This document shows positions 32,627-38,874 of a stretch of 38,874 nt of DNA, one piece after another; positions within the stretch are counted from its first letter, which is position 1, and every line of letters begins with the position of its first letter. The notes beneath the pieces were generated by a model. The model saw nothing but the letters and a program-made list of their open reading frames with translations, was not told the DNA's origin and did not search any database. The position numbers were made by a program, and so were the translations under genes. Origin of the DNA: JAFLDD01 sp049314715 (GTDB taxonomy: Bacteria; Pseudomonadota; Alphaproteobacteria; Rickettsiales; UBA3002); assembly GCA_049314715.1 (NCBI GenBank), contig JBMOEL010000002.1:1-38874 (forward strand). Direction: 5' to 3'.

Positions 32627-33357
32627 GCGCGCGATTTATGACTAATCTTAGAAATTTGCAAGCGTCGGATTTTTTGTTCGTTGAGTGCGGCACCTGTTCG
32701 CAGCAATAGAATCGCAAGTACAAGCAGGGTTGCGCCCACCAGCATGATGAGCAGTGGAATACGCATGCTTGGGTCAATCGCTGACGTACCATCAAAACGT
32801 AAAAGACCTGCGGGTTGGTGCAGCGTGTTCCACCATTCCACCGAGAATTTAATGATTGGAAGATTAATCGCGCCGACAATACAAAGCCACGCAGCGGCGA
32901 TTCGTCCCTTCTCGCTCTGCTGGCCAGCATTAGCAACGGCGAGATAGCCTGCGTAAAGAAAGAGTTGAATGAGCATGCTGGTCAAACGCGCATCCCACAC
33001 CCAATAGGCGCCCCACATGGGTTTACCCCAGAGCATTCCTGTTGCGAGCGTGATGGCAGTCAGCGTTAAACCAATGGCGGCTGCTTCGCGCGCAATGACA
33101 TTGGCCAGCGTATGGCGCCAAATCAGATAGCTAATCGACAGCGCGGCCATGATGCCATAAAGCGCTGATGCCAGCATCGCTGCAGGCACATGAATATACA
33201 TGATACGGACGCTGATGCCCTGCTGGTAATCGGGTGGTGCGACATGGAATACGAGATAGAGCGCATAGCTGATAAGCAACAGCGCCAGCACCGCTGCGAC
33301 AGGCAGCAGCACCTTACTCATGCGGGCAAAACGCGCTGGGTTGGCAAAACGATGCAT
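32623..33357 (-). CDS. ccmC: CcmC haem export/lyase membrane protein
   Basis: 244 residues with six membrane helices. WGAYWVWDARLTS at about 115-127 is the haem-binding tryptophan-rich motif; H56 in YIHVPAA and the His in WWNTLHQPAG are the axial ligands. CcmC loads haem onto CcmE for c-type cytochrome maturation. ccmA, ccmB and ccmD are not adjacent; instead fdxA overlaps its end. Start ATG at 33355-33357; a second Met at 13 is possible. Confidence 0.95.
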   Translation of the reverse strand: MHRFANPARFARMSKVLLPVAAVLALLLISYALYLVFHVAPPDYQQGISVRIMYIHVPAAMLASALYGIMAALSISYLIWRHTLANVIAREAAAIGLTLTAITLATGMLWGKPMWGAYWVWDARLTSMLIQLFLYAGYLAVANAGQQSEKGRIAAAWLCIVGAINLPIIKFSVEWWNTLHQPAGLLRFDGTSAIDPSMRIPLLIMLVGATLLVLAILLLRTGAALNEQKIRRLQISKISHKSRA

Positions 33358-33477
33358 GAGGGCTATATGTCACCCAAACATTCAGGAATCAAGCATAACC
33401 AGTCGCTTGTTGGCCGTACTCAGGGCGCAGCGTCATAAATTCTTAACATTTCTGGGCTATACTGAGACTGAGGTATT

Positions 33478-34233
33478 ATGCCAACAAGACTGCAAAATAT
33501 TATCGGCCCTATCACAACTCATGAGCCAAATTCAACTCCAGTGGCCCAATCCACTATTGATGTTGTTACGCCAGTTATTAATTTCGCCACCTTAGGAGCA
33601 AACCAAACCATTACAAGCGCTGGCAATGGCGATATCCCAGGGTCCGCTGCAAATGGAGCAGCTACTGTCTATAATGGTGCAAACGCTGCAAATACTGTTC
33701 GCGCTTTTGGAGCTACTGGTACAATTGCTGCGGAAGGGTTTTCTTTTTCTGGACTGCTTGAATCCGCATTGAATCCATTGGGTTTAATAGCGTTTGGGTC
33801 GCTCGCATACTACAACATGGGCGCAAATGAACATTACAAGCACCAAGCTGGAATACAGCGTATCGATGAAGTGCTGGCACAACACCCTGAAGCAGTACGA
33901 TACATGGCTAGTCTTGTACCTGCATTGGACAGCAGTCATCATCTATCGGATCCTCGGCTCGATAGCATCGCCCATACGCGACATGCGTTATCACGTTACG
34001 GTGACAGCTATACGCACGAATGGTGGCCTCCACACATGGGTGAAGGCTATTATGCACCCATAGTTGAACAAGGCAGTCGTAGCCGTGATATGAATCATGC
34101 CATCGCACAGTACTTCTTGGATAATCCTGAAGATCTAGTAGTTGCAGAAGCTGAATTAGGGGCTGCTCAAGAAGCATCAAGGCTTGCAGCTTACCGCCCT
34201 AGAATTCCTGGCCAACCTTACGAAAGATTCTAG
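33478..34233 (+). CDS. Hypothetical protein with Gly/Ala/Asn-rich N-terminal half
   Basis: 251 residues, no family recognised. Residues 1-90 are rich in Gly, Ala, Asn and Thr without charges (VINFATLGANQTITSAGNGD). One hydrophobic segment (about 95-112, LLESALNPLGLIAFGSLAYY) could insert in a membrane or be a fusion-like helix. Residues 113-251 are polar with many His and Arg (HEWWPPHMGEGYYAP). No signal peptide. Good ribosome binding site (GAGG, 5 bases). Flanked by ccmC (divergent) and mazG. A secreted substrate of the T4SS is conceivable but there is no direct evidence. Confidence 0.6.
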   Translation: MPTRLQNIIGPITTHEPNSTPVAQSTIDVVTPVINFATLGANQTITSAGNGDIPGSAANGAATVYNGANAANTVRAFGATGTIAAEGFSFSGLLESALNPLGLIAFGSLAYYNMGANEHYKHQAGIQRIDEVLAQHPEAVRYMASLVPALDSSHHLSDPRLDSIAHTRHALSRYGDSYTHEWWPPHMGEGYYAPIVEQGSRSRDMNHAIAQYFLDNPEDLVVAEAELGAAQEASRLAAYRPRIPGQPYERF

Positions 34234-34274
34234 CCCCCATTGCGTCAGCGTTTTGCTTCGACTAGGCTGTGCGC

Positions 34275-35048
34275 ATGGAACATACCAAGAAACTTCTCAA
34301 TATCATGGCCAAGCTGCGTAACCCCAACGGTGGTTGCCCGTGGGACTTGGAACAGAACTTTAAAACCATCGCGCCTTACACGATTGAAGAAGCCTATGAG
34401 GTAGCGGATGCGATTGCGCGCGGCGATATGGATGGCCTCAAAGAAGAGCTGGGCGATTTGTTACTGCAAGTGGTATTTCATTCGCAAATGGCTGCCGAGG
34501 AAAATCTCTTCACCTTTGAAGATGTCGCGCAGATTATTGGCGAAAAAATGGAGCGCCGCCACCCGCATGTGTTTGGTGACGCCACCATCAAAGACGCCGA
34601 AGCGCAGACCGAGAATTGGGAAAATATCAAAGCCGAAGAACGGAAGCGAAAATCAGGCGATAGTATATTAGCGGATGTGCCCGCCGCCCTGCCCGCCCTC
34701 ATGCGCGCCGAGAAACTGCAAAAACGTGCCGCGCGCGTCGGCTTCGATTGGCCAGACACACGCGGTGTGCGCGATAAAATTTTAGAAGAGCTGAGCGAGT
34801 GTGATGAAGCCATTGCATCTGGCGATAAGGCACATATGCAAGAAGAAATTGGTGATTTGTTATTTGCCGTGACGAACCTTGCGCGCTTTCATGGCATCGA
34901 CCCCGAGGAGGCGCTGCGCCAGACCATTGCGAAATTCGTAAAACGTTTTCAATTCATCGAAGCCGCGCTGAAAACGCAGAATAAGAAATGGGAAGAGACT
35001 AACTTGGACGAAATGGAAGCACTTTGGCAAAAGGCGAAGACAGCTTAA
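34275..35048 (+). CDS. mazG: MazG nucleoside triphosphate pyrophosphohydrolase
   Basis: 257 residues from the ATG at 34275 (MEHTKKLLNIM); a GTG two codons earlier is less likely. Hydrolyses (d)NTPs to monophosphate and pyrophosphate, sanitising pools and affecting ppGpp responses. Two MazG domains: LRNPNGGCPWDLEQNFKTI ... EEAYEVADAI ... EELGDLLLQVVFHSQMA in the first and FDWPDTRGVRDKILEELSE ... EEIGDLLFAVTNLARFHGID in the second, with Mg-binding Glu/Asp sets in both. Followed closely by a paralogue of its second domain. Confidence 0.95.
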   Translation: MEHTKKLLNIMAKLRNPNGGCPWDLEQNFKTIAPYTIEEAYEVADAIARGDMDGLKEELGDLLLQVVFHSQMAAEENLFTFEDVAQIIGEKMERRHPHVFGDATIKDAEAQTENWENIKAEERKRKSGDSILADVPAALPALMRAEKLQKRAARVGFDWPDTRGVRDKILEELSECDEAIASGDKAHMQEEIGDLLFAVTNLARFHGIDPEEALRQTIAKFVKRFQFIEAALKTQNKKWEETNLDEMEALWQKAKTA

Positions 35049-35101
35049 ATTGTCATTAAACCTTCAAAATATGTCTTTTTTTTATGTGCTAAATTACAAG
35101 C

Positions 35102-35743
35102 ATGAGCCAGCCATTCCAATCCGTATTAGTGGGTATTTCCACCGCATTACCAGCATCAAGCTACGCGCAAGAGCAATTACAGCGTGCAGCAAATGCCGGT
35201 TTTAAATGGCCAAAAGCCGAGATGGTAGTTGGTAAAATCGAAGAAGAATTACGTGAAGTGCGTGAAGCAGAAGCCGAAGGTAACAAGGAGCATCTGGCAG
35301 AAGAAATCGGCGACCTGCTTCATGCCATCCATACCTTAATAGTATTCCATAAGGTGGATGCGCAGGAAGTTTTGTATATTGCCCAGGCTTTACCAACTCA
35401 AAATACGATGCCAACTCTTGAAGACAGGCTATCCCAATTACGTCCGTGGTTGACGGCCAATACTTCATCAAAAATGAACCGTTTGACAAATTTTCCTTCA
35501 TCAATGGTTCGTTCATCTATCGGTCTGCTACTGAAAGAAGTGCATGCATTCGCTGAGCAACATGGTATTGACCCTGAAGCTGCCTTGGAAAGCACAAATG
35601 CTAAATTCGCCTATCGTTTTACGCGAATGGAAGAACGTCTGAGCACAGAAGGCAGCACCATCGCTGATACAATTGCCAGTAAAGGCCTCAAACATTTGGT
35701 CGTGAATTATTGGAATACAGAAAAAGCTGGCACAGAACGTTAA
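35102..35743 (+). CDS. MazG-like paralogue with internal duplication
   Basis: 213 residues. Residues 25-90 match the second MazG domain of the upstream gene: LQRAANAGFKWPKAEM, KIEEELREVREA, EEIGDLLHAIHTLIVFHKVD, with the Mg-binding EE...E...EE..D residues kept. The usual C-terminal part (HGIDPEAALESTNAKFAYRFTRMEE) appears only at 154-178, after an extra stretch of about 70 residues. Within that, IGLLLKEVHAFAEQHGIDPEAAL (139-161) copies the pattern of IGDLLHAIHTLIVFHKVDAQEVL (69-91), so the segment looks internally duplicated, with the Asp of the second copy lost (GLLL for GDLL). It starts 53 bases after mazG and lacks a good ribosome binding site. Probably arose by duplication of mazG; activity unknown. 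Confidence 0.7.
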   Translation: MSQPFQSVLVGISTALPASSYAQEQLQRAANAGFKWPKAEMVVGKIEEELREVREAEAEGNKEHLAEEIGDLLHAIHTLIVFHKVDAQEVLYIAQALPTQNTMPTLEDRLSQLRPWLTANTSSKMNRLTNFPSSMVRSSIGLLLKEVHAFAEQHGIDPEAALESTNAKFAYRFTRMEERLSTEGSTIADTIASKGLKHLVVNYWNTEKAGTER

Positions 35744-35761
35744 TCACGTTAATCTGCTCCC

Positions 35762-36496
35762 ATGACAACCATTCTCATCACCGGCGCATCATCAGGCATT
35801 GGCAAGGCGTGTGCATTGGCGCTTAAGGGCAAAGGCGTGCATTTGATTTTGACTGGGCGGCGCGCCAAGGAATTGCAAAAAGTCGCAGCAAAATGCAAAC
35901 CCGCAAAAGTGACCACGCTAGTATTTGATATCCAAGACCAGAAGGCAACGATTGCCGCGCTCAAGAATCTGAAGGTTGATATTCTGATCAATAATGCGGG
36001 CTTGTCGCTCGACTTGTCGCCCGCGGATGAAACTAGTCTTGAGGATTGGAACACGATGGTGGACACGAACATCAAAGGGCTGATGACGGCAACGCGTGTC
36101 CTGCTGCCAGCTATGCGCAAACGCAAGCGCGGCCATATTATCAACATCAGTTCGATTGCGGGTTCCTATGCGTATTTTGGCTCAAATGTTTACGGTGCTA
36201 CCAAAGCATTTGTGACCTATTTCTCGCAAGCACTACGCGCTGATTTACTGGGTAGCCCGATTCGCGTGACGAACATTGAACCTGGTATGACTGAAACCGA
36301 ATTTTCTGAAGTACGCTTTAAGGGTGATAGCAAACGCGCCGAGGCGGTCTATAAAGGACTTACCCCACTATCTGCCGAAGACATCGCCGAAACCGTGCGC
36401 TGGGCCATCGCCCAGCCACCGCATGTAAATATCAACCGCATTGAGGTAATGCCCGTGATGCAAGCGCTGGGTGGACCGCAAGTGAGCAGGAAATAG
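35762..36496 (+). CDS. SDR-family oxidoreductase (YdfG-like NADP-dependent 3-hydroxy acid dehydrogenase)
   Basis: 244 residues, classical short-chain dehydrogenase. TGASSGIGKACAL near 7-19 binds NADP, NNAGLSLD follows the VDILI strand, INISSIAGSYAYFGSNVYGATKAF supplies Ser and YxxxK catalysis. The C-terminal EVMPVMQALGGPQVSR resembles the YdfG end. YdfG-type enzymes oxidise L-allo-threonine, serine and 3-hydroxy acids; the substrate here is inference. Confidence 0.85.
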   Translation: MTTILITGASSGIGKACALALKGKGVHLILTGRRAKELQKVAAKCKPAKVTTLVFDIQDQKATIAALKNLKVDILINNAGLSLDLSPADETSLEDWNTMVDTNIKGLMTATRVLLPAMRKRKRGHIINISSIAGSYAYFGSNVYGATKAFVTYFSQALRADLLGSPIRVTNIEPGMTETEFSEVRFKGDSKRAEAVYKGLTPLSAEDIAETVRWAIAQPPHVNINRIEVMPVMQALGGPQVSRK

Positions 36497-36505
36497 GAGA
36501 GATTT

Positions 36506-37210
36506 ATGAAAATTGAATTATTATTTAGCGATCAAACAAATGATAACTATCCAGATGAGATGAATATCTTACTGAACTTTATAAAATCTTCCAACCTGTA
36601 TCCTATATTAGTGCATGGGGATATTGACCCAGAAACATCAGATGGCTTTCCTTTCGTAGGCAGCATTACGGAATACATTTCCGCATTAAAAAATGCTGGC
36701 TCTAAAAATGTTTATGTTTTTATAGAATTATTCGAAGAAACAAGCTTCTTGCTTAAAAATACTTTTTGCCCAGAAGAGTTCACCGCAGATGAAGAAGACT
36801 GTGTTGATTTAAGAAAAATGGATTCGAAGTTTAAAAATTTTGTAAATAAAATTGGTGAAGTATGCAGATTCAAACTTAGCTCATCTCTCGAAGACGTTAG
36901 TCTTGATTTTTATTACACAAAAGACTGGTGGTTTAATTATGTAGTATCAGTGACGGAGTGTGTTACAAAATTAGAAGAAGCTGAAATCGAGGCAGACGAA
37001 GAATCTGAAGAAATTCAGAGAAATCAATCAAGAGATATAATCAAAAAAATCTCGAAACTAGCTAATGAACCTCAATTCAATAAACTTCGCACTCAAAGAG
37101 CTATGATGGCTTATGTTTTAGAGAAAATACCTGAAACTTCGACTATACCCCAACAAATGCTAAAAATGGAAATTCAGAGAATTTTTGATAAAATAAAATA
37201 CGGAGTTTAA
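36506..37210 (+). CDS. Hypothetical acidic protein, A+T-rich gene
   Basis: 234 residues, no family recognised. Acidic (many Asp/Glu runs such as EAEIEADEESEEI), with an alpha/beta start (KIELLFSDQT, LYPILVHGDI, KNVYVFIELF) and a helical C-terminus. No signal peptide. By eye the gene is about one third G+C and uses A/T-ending codons, unlike its neighbours, which suggests recent acquisition. Strong ribosome binding site (GGAGAG). It is sandwiched between the SDR gene (9 bases) and the TPR gene, whose stop overlaps its own. Confidence 0.65.
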   Translation: MKIELLFSDQTNDNYPDEMNILLNFIKSSNLYPILVHGDIDPETSDGFPFVGSITEYISALKNAGSKNVYVFIELFEETSFLLKNTFCPEEFTADEEDCVDLRKMDSKFKNFVNKIGEVCRFKLSSSLEDVSLDFYYTKDWWFNYVVSVTECVTKLEEAEIEADEESEEIQRNQSRDIIKKISKLANEPQFNKLRTQRAMMAYVLEKIPETSTIPQQMLKMEIQRIFDKIKYGV

Positions 37211-38160
37211 CGAATCGGGACCGATTTGGGTTTGCCGTAGGGGTTCGCCTTCGTATCGGGATTGGATTGCTCGGTAATAATATCCAAATTATTCCACGCA
37301 CGCTCGTAATAGGTTGGGCTGTTCGAAAGCGCCATGTTCAGATAGGTTTTCGCCAGCTCATCATTTTTCGCCAAATGCGCGTATAGACCCAAATTATTAT
37401 CGAGCGTTGCGCCAGTTAAGTGTTTTTCTGCCATGGCGCGGGCGGAATCCAAATCGCCGCTGATGCCATATACCAGCGCTAAATTAAGCTCTATCTGCTT
37501 TTTGCGCTCATCATTTGCGCTCATTTTTGCGGCTTGCTGCAACGTCTCAATGGCGCGCGGATAGTTACGGTCAATCGCGCGCGCAAGGCCAACATTGTTC
37601 AAAATCGCTGGATTGTCCGCGCTCACGCGCAACCCTTCAGTGAAGTATTCCACGGCTTCGGGAATCATATTTTTGGTGACGAATAAAATCCCCAGCGCGT
37701 TCAGCGTGCGCCAGCGCTTACCGTCTTTGTCGAGGACTTTGGAAAGCGTGCGCCCAGCATCCGCCGACCTGCCCAGCGCCATTTCTGAAAGTCCCTTGCC
37801 CTCGAGCGCGTCGATATTATTCGCGTCGGCTTTCAACACGGTATCAAATGCTTTGAGCGCTTTTTCATATTGGCCAGTGCGGCGAAGCATATCGCCCATC
37901 ATGGCACGATAGCGCAGCTTATCTTTGGCGGGGGGCGCTTTTGAGTCAATCATCTGCTCATAAAATGCACTGGCGCGCGCAAAATCACCTTTTTGTATAG
38001 CCGTCTCTGCCTGTTTTTCTAGGGTGGATTGCACGGTTGGCACGTCGGGCTGGCCGAGTTTTGAAAAGGTTTTATCAGGGTTCGCCCATTGCTCGGCGAT
38101 GCTACCTTTTTCACAGGCAGTCAGCAGTAGCGGAATAAGTATGAGGGGCAGTATTTTCAT
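37207..38160 (-). CDS. TPR-repeat lipoprotein (TadD/PilF-like)
   Basis: 317 residues. Lipoprotein signal peptide ending LLLTAC (Cys16). From about 45 to 290 the sequence is tetratricopeptide helices: RYRAMMGDMLRRTGQYEKALKAFDTVLKAD, LNALGILFVTKNMIPEAVEYFTEGLRV and NNVGLARAIDRNYPRAIETLQQAAKM. Such outer-membrane lipoproteins act as scaffolds in pilus or secretin assembly; TadD is the nearest picture, but no tad genes are nearby. Its stop overlaps the end of the A+T-rich orphan by a few bases. Partner unknown. Confidence 0.8.
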   Translation of the reverse strand: MKILPLILIPLLLTACEKGSIAEQWANPDKTFSKLGQPDVPTVQSTLEKQAETAIQKGDFARASAFYEQMIDSKAPPAKDKLRYRAMMGDMLRRTGQYEKALKAFDTVLKADANNIDALEGKGLSEMALGRSADAGRTLSKVLDKDGKRWRTLNALGILFVTKNMIPEAVEYFTEGLRVSADNPAILNNVGLARAIDRNYPRAIETLQQAAKMSANDERKKQIELNLALVYGISGDLDSARAMAEKHLTGATLDNNLGLYAHLAKNDELAKTYLNMALSNSPTYYERAWNNLDIITEQSNPDTKANPYGKPKSVPIR

Positions 38161-38257
38161 GGAAACGATGAGTTAGCACAGCTTGGAAAAAGAATAAAGC
38201 AACTCTATTGTGCTTTTTTGCTGGCCTTTTGCGCCTGTTTCGCTATCAGTTGCGCTC
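38161..38257. other. TPR gene-pyrB divergent intergenic region
   Basis: 97 bases between divergent starts. A T-run GCTTTTTTGC at about 38212-38221 has no hairpin before it. No convincing promoter or ribosome binding site for pyrB is seen. Confidence 0.3.
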
Positions 38258-38874
38258 ATGCCCTTATCTGCGCGCAAAACGGCTCTTGATACGGCCTTCC
38301 CCAGACACCTGCTTGGAATGGAAGGTATTAGCGCTTCTACCATCACCGCAATTCTCGATAAGGCGGAAACCTATGTCAAGAAGAACCGCCAGATTGATAA
38401 GAAATCCAAGAGCCTGACGGGTCGTACACTCATAAACCTGTTTTTTGAAAATTCTACCCGCACCCGCACGTCATTTGAACTCGCGGGGAAACGTTTGGGG
38501 ATGGATGTGATTAATATCAGCGCCAGCACCTCTTCTACCAGCAAAGGTGAAACCCTGCTCGATACGGCGATGACGCTCAATGCCATGCAGGCGGATGCGA
38601 TTGTGGTGCGTCACCCCTCCGCTGGCGCGGTGCAACTGATTGCCGAGAAAACCAATGCCCACATCATCAATGCGGGTGATGGCGCACATGAGCACCCCAC
38701 CCAAGCACTGCTTGATGCGCTCACCATTCGGCGCAAGCTTGGCAAACTCAAAGGCCTCAACGTCGCGATTTGTGGTGACATTGCCAATAGCCGCGTGGCG
38801 CGCTCGAACATTTATCTGCTCAAAACCATGGGTGCGGAAGTGACATTGGTAGCGACCCCGATATTGATGCCGAC
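38258..38874 (+). CDS. pyrB: Aspartate carbamoyltransferase catalytic subunit, 5' part
   Basis: The first 205 codons; the gene runs off the window. Commits carbamoyl phosphate and aspartate to pyrimidine synthesis. The start is taken as the ATG at 38258 (MPLSARKTALDTAFPRHLLG). Carbamoyl-phosphate site FFENSTRTRTSFELAGKRLG near 62-81, the SSTSKGETLLDT loop, and GDGAHEHPTQALLD near 150-165 are all present, so the enzyme looks intact as far as it goes. Confidence 0.95.
   Translation, partial: MPLSARKTALDTAFPRHLLGMEGISASTITAILDKAETYVKKNRQIDKKSKSLTGRTLINLFFENSTRTRTSFELAGKRLGMDVINISASTSSTSKGETLLDTAMTLNAMQADAIVVRHPSAGAVQLIAEKTNAHIINAGDGAHEHPTQALLDALTIRRKLGKLKGLNVAICGDIANSRVARSNIYLLKTMGAEVTLVATPILMP

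Overview
The window reads as a chromosomal segment of an alphaproteobacterium of moderate G+C. Three things point there: the dapF-mtaB-ftsY block, the ffh-rpsP-rimM-trmD-rplS-leuC-leuD-leuB-asd order followed by sdhCDAB, and the FdxA, CarD and CcmC types. At the left edge is a type IV secretion cluster in the order virB3-virB4-virB6-virB6. Tandem virB6 copies after virB3-virB4 are typical of the rvh/vir systems of Rickettsiales and relatives. Leucine, lysine and pyrimidine biosynthesis genes are also present, so a strictly host-dependent Rickettsia-like lifestyle is unlikely. My inference is an early-branching, rickettsial-like or otherwise poorly described free-living alphaproteobacterium; lineage cannot be settled from this window.

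Layout. 1-4804 (minus): T4SS genes; the last virB6 copy is cut short near the window start. 5028-8073 (minus): ftsY, mtaB, dapF; ftsY carries an in-frame insertion of GC-rich palindromic repeat DNA. 8182-8637 ssb (minus) diverges from uvrA (8762-11644, plus). 11733-13701 (minus): xseB-ispA-tlyA. 13702-13936 is an AT-rich intergenic region with a strong plus-strand terminator just before ffh. 13937-23143 (plus): ffh, then ribosome/tRNA genes rpsP, rimM, trmD, rplS, then leuC, leuD, leuB with extra genes interleaved, including a 23-residue and a 48-residue small protein and an S23-like four-helix-bundle protein with a basic repeat tail. 24330-25370 asd. 26212-30421 sdhC-sdhD-sdhA-(M48 lipoprotein)-sdhB, then a pilin-like protein. 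31286-33357 (minus): carD with a histone-H1-like N-terminal tail, and ccmC-fdxA. 34275-35743: mazG followed by a rearranged MazG paralogue. 35762 onward: an SDR, an AT-rich orphan, a TPR lipoprotein (minus), and the 5' part of pyrB running off the window.

Conserved housekeeping blocks are separated by single, apparently lineage-specific genes of unknown function (15286-16092, 23076-24212, 25373-26047, 33478-34233, 36506-37210), often abutting or overlapping their neighbours convergently. The most interesting items are the palindromic repeat that became part of FtsY, the S23-like protein with GGDRPYKKPYQKRE repeats inside the leucine operon, the MazG paralogue with an internal duplication, the microprotein between rpsP and rimM, and the orphan terminator before ffh. 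I see no tRNA, rRNA, CRISPR array, transposase or prophage genes.
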